Source: Erythrocercus mccallii
Lineage: Eukaryota; Chordata; Aves; Passeriformes; Dicruridae
Assembly (NCBI GenBank): GCA_013397435.1
Contig: VZRG01001529.1
Coordinates: 62,001-126,000 of the forward strand
DNA length: 64,000 nucleotides
Direction: 5' to 3'
Shown here: positions 54,001-63,000 of the stretch, piece after piece
How the letters are laid out: each line of letters opens with the position of its first letter
How positions within the stretch are numbered: position 1 is the first letter of the stretch
Program-made: the position numbers and the translations under genes
The notes under the pieces: model-generated
What the model was told of the DNA's origin: nothing
Databases searched by the model: none
What the model saw: the letters and a program-made list of their open reading frames with translations, nothing else

Positions 54001-57000
54001 TGTTTACATCATAATTTGCATGCCACAGAAATTTTATATATTATATATATCAGTATTATATAAGATAATACTTGATTACTACTCCCCCCCCAAAAATTAC
54101 CAAAATATAAACAAAACAGGCAGTCTGATTCTTATTGGAGTAAATGAGAAGGTTTTTCCTATTCATTTAATGGAATCTGGATCAGGCCCTACATTATTGT
54201 TGCAGCAGGCTGACAGTCAAACATTATTAACACCAAGCTTCTCTTGTCCCTGTCTTGGCAGTCTGTGCACATGCACAACAGTTCATCTGCAGAATGGTTG
54301 ATAGCACGTATCATCTCTCACTTTGATTTACTTCTGCACCTCTGCTTTGTGAGTCAGCAGGATTAACTTTTGTAATTCATATCTCAAAACTCAGCTTTTC
54401 ATTTTATAGCTTTTCAAACATTAAAACCACTGTATCTGTGTAATCTTATATTCTCCTATGCTTTTCTCAAACCAGCGTGAGGATGACAGAGTGGATGAGA
54501 AGACCCCTGTGCAAGCTGTTTTATTTCCAACCCTTTTTCATTAAATAACTGTACCCTTCTGTTCCAGTCTTTTTATGTTAAGCAATGCAAAAGAATTGGG
54601 CTTTGGTTACACTATGCATCAAGAAGCCCCTCCTGGCAGAAGAAAGCCTGAAACTGGCAGACGGCTTTCAGTAGCAGTGATCATCTTTTTTGCTTTTGTT
54701 AGACTGTGTTCTCTACCACTGTAGGTCTGTCAGCCTCTAGATTCCCTTAATTAGCACATTTGGTAGGACCAGTAAAAATGAGATGAAATGGAGCTGCTTT
54801 GATGCCAAAGCCTTTTCTTTTCCTTGTAATTTCATCTGTGACTCAACCCTTTTCATGTCTGCAGAAAACACTCATATATGCAGGTTGTGCTTGTGCCATT
54901 TATTGTCTTCAAGTAGGTCATTAAAAGATGTATTCCTGTCCTTCATATACTTGCCATCACCTCAGCTGAGGTGGTTTACTGCTTCTACTTTTTATGCTGC
55001 ACATTTCTGTGGTATCTTCCCCTTCCCCTGTGCAAGATGTGAACCAGGAATCAGTGAAAGCAATATGGGCACGATAATGTGAAGTAACTTTAAACAGCAA
55101 ATGAGGCAGCAGTAAATTTCCAGGTGTTGCTTTCAAAGTGATGTGGTGAAAAATTGAAATGATTTCATATGCTGTCTTTTAAAAGCCTTGTCCTGCTCTT
55201 GGCTTGAGAATTAACCTTGGGAGAGATGTACTGGAGATGAAAACAAGCTCAGCACAAGCAGCCCAAAGCAAAGGAGGCCTTACACACCTGGTCTGTGCGT
55301 GAACTTTGACACTTGCCCGTGGTGACTGATGGACATCGACAGCCATCTAGTGTCTGGGATGACATGTTGGGTCCTCTGTCCCCTTCCTCCCCTCCCAGTA
55401 ATTAGTACAGCTTCAGTGATGACACCAAACTGGGCCTGGGTGTGACAGTGCCTGGCGTGATTTTACTTGCAAGCTGCTGATACATGGTCTCTGTGTCTGA
55501 GGATCCAGTAAATTAGCTGTAACTGACAGTTTGACTGCTGATAAATCAGTTCTTTAAAGTAAAACCATATTCCAACCATCAACATACAGCAGAAAAAAAT
55601 TGCATTTTGCTCAGTGTGCTTTGCATTGAAATCCTCTTTCTGAAGGTTGATTATTGTGTAAGCTCATGGATGAATGAGTCCTTAAATGTATTATTGGGTA
55701 TCTCTCCTACCTTGCCTTTTATATTTGCAGACTGCTTTGAAACTCGGTGGGTTTGAATCCTGTCAGTTCTTTAGTCAGGTCCAATACTAACTACAGCTGT
55801 ACTTTTTTTTGGCTAGAAAGGAATTGGTTAATGGCCTAGCAGATCCTTTTGCCTCATTAAAAATTTCCAAAGCTGCTTCTCAAGCCACTCAGCACCCTAA
55901 GTTACAACTGCAGAGGTAGAAAGAACATGTGATATATAAAGAGTTTGTAACTTGGTCTCTGTGATTAAAACAAACCTGTGAATTTCCAAGCCAGAGAGGA
56001 AATGGTAGAATGATTTCCTTTGCAGCCTTTGCCACTCTGAGTGTAGCTGGATAATATGCCTGCAGTTCAGGCCTGGGAACAGAATGTCAGAATATTCTTG
56101 TGAAGTGAGCTGGCTTTGAAATAGCTGCCCTTTCCAGGTTACTGTTTCAGTGTAATGTAGTCACAGCAGAAGCAAAAGCTAGGAGCATCAAATATAATCA
56201 AAAGGTGTACCGTTGTGTTTTGTAACAATATTACAAAGTGGTAGGTTTTTTCCTTTTGGTTTTGGTTTGTTTTTGTTGTTTTTTGTTTGGGAGTTTTTTG
56301 TTGATTTTTTTTTTTGAATTACCATCATATCTGCAATCTGTTAGGGAAGCAGACTTCTTAGTAGCTTTCAGAATTTGGTATGTGTTTTTCACCCTGTCTT
56401 TCTCTGCCTCTTCCCCAGGCACTGAGCAGGACTCAGGCAGAAGCTAGTCACCATCTGGCTCAGCTCTGATTTGCCAAAGCAGTTGCTATGTGGTTTATTT
56501 GAAGTTATGACAGAATGCTGACTTTAGGCTCAATAACTTATTTCATTTATGCAAACTGATGCTCTTTTGAACAGCACAACGAGTTCTGTGGGTGATACGT
56601 TAAAGAAGACATAGACCATATGCCAGACATCTGGGGGGAAAAGGCTAAATATGTCAGACAGTGCATTATGTCATGCTCACAAGGGAGAAGTGAGAAGAGT
56701 GCTTTCCAAAATACGATCTGCAGTTTGGAAAATGATTCTCACAGTGTCATAAATGGACTGTGCAGCAACTTGGTTGATGTCTTTACTTCACACTGAAAAC
56801 ATTTCCTCCCGAGCTTCTGCAGCACCTCTTCGAGTCGTTCTGTCTGTTTGTGGGAAAAAGCGCTTGAAGAGGAGGTGACCTGGTGAAAATTTCAATTTGA
56901 GTTTGTGTTAGAAAGCTGTTAGTGATGGCAGGCAACAGTTAATGACACATCTGCTCCCTTTCTTCAAGCTTTGACATTGATGGAGTAACTGGGCTTGAGA

Positions 57001-60000
57001 TGAGGCACGAAGCTGAAATTCCAAATCTGCTCATATTTATTACTTTGTAATTTTCTGTTTACATCTGGTTTAAATTAGGACAGAAATGTATAGAACAGTG
57101 AAATTGTGTCTGTGCTTAGAGCTGGTAATTTTTACACTAGTAACAGGTTTGCTTAAACAAACAGTGGTTATGATCTTAGATTAGGGTGTCCTGTGTCTAC
57201 AATTGACCCTACTTCCAGTATTGTATCAGTTAGAAATTAGACCTGTTTGGGAATTTTCAGTAGTGGTTTTAACTGGATTGTCCAATTTCAAAGATACTTT
57301 TGATAGGAGGGATTTCTGTGGTCAGATGGAGCTCCCACCCACGTAAGATCAGTCTTCTCTGCTGCATTTCAGGGGTCAGGAGAATAATTTTTGGACTGCA
57401 AGTGACAGCTTTGCCATGTGTGACTCAGACACTGTCTTGGTGCTGGGATTCTTGGTTTGCAAGTTGTGACACATGGTCTAGGAACAGCCTGGGGATGGTT
57501 CTTTGGTTTTGCAGCTGCTTGCTCCTTTAGAGGATGAAATATTCATTAGGACAAAATGAAAAATTTTTCTTGCTGCTAGGGCATTCTGTGAAATGTTGGA
57601 TACACAAGCAAAACTTTCTACTTCACTTGCTTTTTGAGGTCTTTTGCAGACATATTTTAATTTTAGGAGAAGATACTGAGATAGACTCACCTCATGATTT
57701 AAAAAAAAATAAAATCCAAACATATCCAGTGCGTTTGGCTACAAAGTAGGAAGAAAACAAAGGCAAAGATTTAAATATGGGTAAAACAGTACAAATGCGA
57801 ATGATTGTGTGAATAAGTACATAGAGAGGACATATGCATATAGTCAGTCCATACTGATGCTAATAGTGACACAGGATGGTTTTTCATATATGGTTAAAAT
57901 ATGCAAGGAGTATTTTGTATGTAGTTCAGATGTGTCCATGGCAGTGTTGTGTGTGTGCTGGGTTAATCATGTGGGGCCACAACCAGTTGGATTATGAAAA
58001 CTGAATGTAAGTTGTGTGAGGAACCTCTTGTCACTCAGCTGGAAACGCTGCTGCAAGTACCACTGCAGTGGGTGCTGCTCTTGCCTCAGGGCAGAGGCTG
58101 GCTGTCCTGTTCATAAGATTTCTTTCTCTGTGCTGGTATCCCCCCACACCAATAAATAAACCTCACCCAATAAATGGGATTATCTTTTTTCTTTCCCCCA
58201 ACTGCTGCTGTGTCTGTTGAACCCTGTCCCATGTGGCTGTGTAAGCCAGCAGGGAGCAAGGCAGCGTGTGCTGTTCCAGAGAGAAGTTCCAGACCTCTCC
58301 AATGCTCTGTGCTCAGCTCTTACACAGAGCAGGGAGTTGGCAGGAGTTCCTCAGGGCAGAAGTGACACCCTACTGAGCAGAATGACATCCAGAAACTCAT
58401 GAGGCAAAGTTACTTTGATACTGTGGGGGAATTGGTGACTCTATTTTACTTCTTTCTAATCAAGAAGTAAGGTGGTAACATAAGAAAGACATTTGTCTTA
58501 AAAGTCCTTACCATCAGCTTCAGCTTTGCCGGTGCATTGTTTTGTCTGTGTACGTGATGCTATTTCTCATCTCCAGATGTGCTCCTTCCTTGTCCAGTCC
58601 CGTTTCTTCGATTTCATGGTTGGAAATTGTGTTGTACGTTCTCTCCTCTGTTCCAGGAGAAGATGGTGAAGAAATAGCCTGCACTCAGAATGGACAGATG
58701 TACCTGAACAGGGATATTTGGAAACCCTCCCCATGCCAAATCTGTGTCTGTGACAATGGAGCTATTCTTTGCGATGAAATCCAGTGTCAAGATCTGCTGG
58801 AGTGTGAGAATCCGCAGGTGCCCCCGGGAGAGTGCTGTCCTGTGTGTCCCCATACGTCACGGGATTTTGACCCCACCATTGGTAAGAGCCTTTTCTAGTT
58901 TGAAAGGAGAGACAGCCCAAAGAACTAGGAAGCTTGTGATACTGAAGTTCCTGATGCTACTTTTAAGGTCAAAATTCAGGTCAAAATTTAAGGTCAAAAA
59001 GTCTCAAAATAGTAGATTTTCAACAAGTTGGCAGTTACCATCCCTCTTGGGCTGCCCCATAGCTGACTCGAAACAGTTTGCTTTAGACTACGAGTCTGAT
59101 ATAAGCCCAAATGGCTTTACAGCTGAAAGGTTGATCTGAAATCTGTCTTGATGTTTTGAGGAGGTTGAATTCTGGCCTTTTTGTGGTTCATCTGAAACGG
59201 AAAGATAAGTATATATAATAAATATATTAAGACAAATATATATTGAATACTTAATGATATATAATAAGTGCATTCTTTCAAATGCTCAATTCAGAGACCC
59301 CCTAATAAATACAAACTCAGTAAATGTAAAATGTTTCCCCAAAGAGAAAACATGGATCCTTTTGTGAGATATAAAAGAAATGTAAAGTATTATTGACTCC
59401 CTATTTGCATCTTTTCTGTTATATGCCTTAAAGATTATGTCTTTTCCAGTCTACTTCTTCTTCCTGGAGAGACTTGGATAAAGGAATCCCCCCTCAATTT
59501 TCCTAAAAGAAATTCTTTTACCTTGCAATTAAAACTACATCATACTGTGTATTGAATTATTAGAGCTACATTCAATGTATAATAATTTCTTCAGGAGATA
59601 TAATTGCTGTTGATCAGCTTAATATTGGACAAAGTAGTGAGAAAGACCAAAGCAAGGACATGTGTAACTGAGCAGTGGAACAAGATGTGGTAAGCATTAA
59701 TAAATAGATGGTGCATCCTGCTCTGTTTTGGGAGGCATTGGGCCAACACCAGCAGGGTACACCCAGCAAATATAAAAGCAGTATGAATACATTCCCAAAT
59801 TCCTTACTGTTATTTGAGGTATTTATAAAACATTCTTCTGAAGGATTTTTGTGGGCATGAGTGTGGCTATATGGCTTTGAATGCACACCCATGGTAGTGC
59901 AGGTGCTTTCTAAAAAAGAAAAGGTCAAAAATCCCTCTGTGAGCTCTGTCTTCTGAAAAATACCATGTAATATGTTGTGAATCCATCAATAGTTATTGTT

Positions 60001-63000
60001 GGAGTCAGTAATAAAGCTTCCCTTGACTTCCTGTCAATCATTAGGCCATATCTGACAATCCTCCACAAGACACTCTGTTTTCCCATAGTATTTTTTGTTT
60101 TATTTTTGTATTATTGTTTATATATTTTGTATTCTGTGCAGTGAGGAAAAAGGCTGTGAATTAGAGGAGATTTTTTCAGTGTTGTGATCCCTCACACCTG
60201 AACCAGGGAGTATGCGTGTCCCTGGGACCTCCCCCAGCTCCCTGTAGGGAATGCACCATGCCCTTTGCATCCAGGGTCAGAGATGGCTCTAGCTGCAATA
60301 CCTTCACTCAACTCTTACTGTATTCTGTCTCATAGTACAACCACTAATTTCTTCTGTTTTCTTCTTTTGTCCTTTCTCATAGGTAGAGGAAGAAAGGTAA
60401 GATTTCCTTTACTTTTTTTTGGTAACGTATTACTACTGTTAAAAGACTCCCGTGCATCTCCTTAAAGCACATCACAAAAGATATACATAATCTCTGTTAA
60501 AAACATGTAGTTATTTCTCTTGGCTTTTCTTGGTGGCTAGGGAGATTGCAGTCCACAAGAAAAAAAAAAATGTTGGGATGCAGGCAGAAATCCTGATCTT
60601 TATATAGAGAATCCCCTGGATGAAAATCCCTGCTGTCTACATCAGAGGAATTCCAGTTGGAGTAGTTAGGTTGTGTCATCTCTAGCAGTGCCACAGGCTG
60701 AGGGAAGGGACCATTCTGTCAGTAGATGCTGAACTGTCAAAGCTTGCAGCTGGTTTTTGTGCTGAGGCTGAGCTGCCCAGTGGGCAGGAGGTAGCATTGG
60801 GATCGCGTGTCCTTGCCCAGAGCCACAGTTCTGGGGGCAGCTTCTTTCACTGTGTGCAAGTAAACAAAGGGAAGACGTGTTCTTATAGAAGAAATTAAAA
60901 GACATTCCCATAAATAGGCTTCTAAGATAGTAAGCAACTGCAAGAAATAATTGAGATAACTTTCAGATGATCAAGTACATGCGCTCACAAAAACTGAGTA
61001 CTCTCTATACAGAGGTAGTTTATGGAAATAAATGGACTGTACCCACCTTATTATTTATTACTTGATAAGCAAGGCAGGAAATTTTTTATCTTTTCAAAGT
61101 CCTCTTTTTTCCTTAAAAAACCAGCTACCACTGATAGGTCTAAACCCAGTTATTTGATGTAACAGGTGATCATTGTCAACACATTCAGCTCAAAGAAAAG
61201 TCAATTGTCAGTTGCTGTTGTCCTTCATTCTGAAGCTATGCAATAGCATTTTCTTCTGTCCCTAGGCTGCAGATGGATTTTTATGTCCATGGATTTGATG
61301 ATATGTATTTAGTATCTTGAAGAAATGGAATCTAAATGCTGCTCTAGGCTCTGTATTTCACATGAATCAAATAATCCAGCAACAGAACTCCAATGTATTT
61401 TCTAGCACTTTCTAGCAGTTCTAACAGAAAAGTTTCATGTGTTTTTAGTTTAATTTTTCTTTCAGACTGTATGTTATGCAGCTAGAGGATAATATTAATT
61501 TGTGGCCTTCATTTAATCACTGTCAATAGTCATGAAAATAATATGGATTATTTGTCATAGGTACTTTAATTTAGTCTTGTATTTTTAAGGACTTTTTATC
61601 ACACTCACAGGGATGGTATTGGTGAAACTGGTACTGTTAATTGTACTTGCACTTCTTTTCTGGCATCTGATGTTTTGGTATCTTTTTCCTACAGGGACAA
61701 AAAGGAGAACCTGGAATAGTGCCACCTGTAAGTCAATATTTTCTTCATCCACCAGCACACCCTAGAAGTGCACATATTAGCACTTTAACACAGAATTGCA
61801 GTAATGAAGTAAATACATTAGAAATTCCTGTTAGTTGTTAGTTCTTCTGCCATAATCTTTAGTTTTATGGTTAGATTTTTGTAGAAGGGTAATGGTAAAT
61901 TATTATCTAGAAAGGTGTGAAACAAAATTTCATTATCTATTTATTCCTTTCTAATGTGAAGACAAACAGATTTAAATAATCAATAAGTTGAGCCTAAATC
62001 ATTTTAATTCATTTATTTACTCTTTTTTTAGAGGAGCAGTGATACTTCTAAGATTTTGGTTTTGCTAGTAAAGACTCCAGACTGGAAAAAGATAACCTCT
62101 GGAAATTATATTTACTAATTTTTTCCCCTTTCCCTGAAAAGCCTTTTAACTTGCTTGGTACTTTATTGTCCTGCCTTGCTATTTGCTTTTCAATAACTGA
62201 TTTTCTGTAGGGCAGTCACAACAAATGCAGCCATGATGTGTGGTGACTTTAGTTTCTATTCCCTACTCTAGGTTTCAGGCATACGAGGCCGCCCGGGACC
62301 AGCCGTGAGTACTTTTTGGTCTTCTGCTTCTCTGATGAGGCATCTGCCACTTTCTGCCATGTCTGGTTTGTGTTTGAGGGTGACGTGAAGCAGGATTCTT
62401 CCACGCCTCAGTGAGTATTATCTGCAGAGCCACTGGCTTTGAGGAGGCGAGAAGATGATTGTCAGGTCAGCCCATGCCCAGAGTGGATGTGATGCCTTGG
62501 GAAGGCTGACCTGAAACAGAGACTGGACAGAGCTAGAGGATAAAGTAGATATTTATTGAAAGGTCTTTAGGGTACACCTTGGGCAGGACAAGAGCCTGAC
62601 CAGGGCTACACCCAAGCTGGACTTAAAATGGTCACAAAATGGTCACAAGGTCTCACACTTGTGTAAGTTTTGGTCCATTTGCATATTGGGGTTTCATTGT
62701 CCAGTTACAGCTTTGGGTTGTGAGGTCTCATCCTTCTTGTTTTCCTTCTTAAATCCATTGTTTATGCTTTTGGGCCTGAAACTTTTACTCCTTGTCCTTG
62801 GTCTTCATCAGAAAAGGGATTTGTTTTGTCTGCCGACTCTGTGAGGAGACCTGACTAACACTTAATATGAGGCTCAGAGCTACATCCCTAGGCAGCATGG
62901 AATCTGAAAAACATGAAAGCTACAACTTAAGGCATCAAATGGGTGTGTGCTTGTAGCACATGGACATCTGAGGCCCTTGGAGCCAGGTGGACGCAGGGGA

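Larger units (their letters stand above)
9631..58656 (+). other. COL5A2 intron 1 (49,026 bp)
   Basis: Runs from gtgagt at 9631 to ttccag at 58656. It fills three quarters of the window. A CpG-rich stretch lies at the 5' end; the rest is mostly AT-rich with CR1 fragments near 13.2-13.7, 16.5-16.8, 29.6, 51.2-51.4 and 55.4 kb, microsatellites near 21.0 and 39.1 kb, and AT-rich or homopolymer tracts. Very long first introns are usual for this gene. Modest GC-rich pockets at 40490-40720, 44870-45050 and 52250-52460 could be regulatory, but I recognise no motif set in them. No nested gene was supported. Confidence 0.9.

Noticed and set aside
55745..55760. tRNA B-box-like ggtttgaatcc
   Set aside because: No A box at the right distance and no cloverleaf could be drawn.
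58017..58190. Possible LTR or retroposon ending with two AATAAA hexamers
   Set aside because: AATAAA occurs in aataaataaacc, but no TG...CA termini, target duplication or known family block was found.
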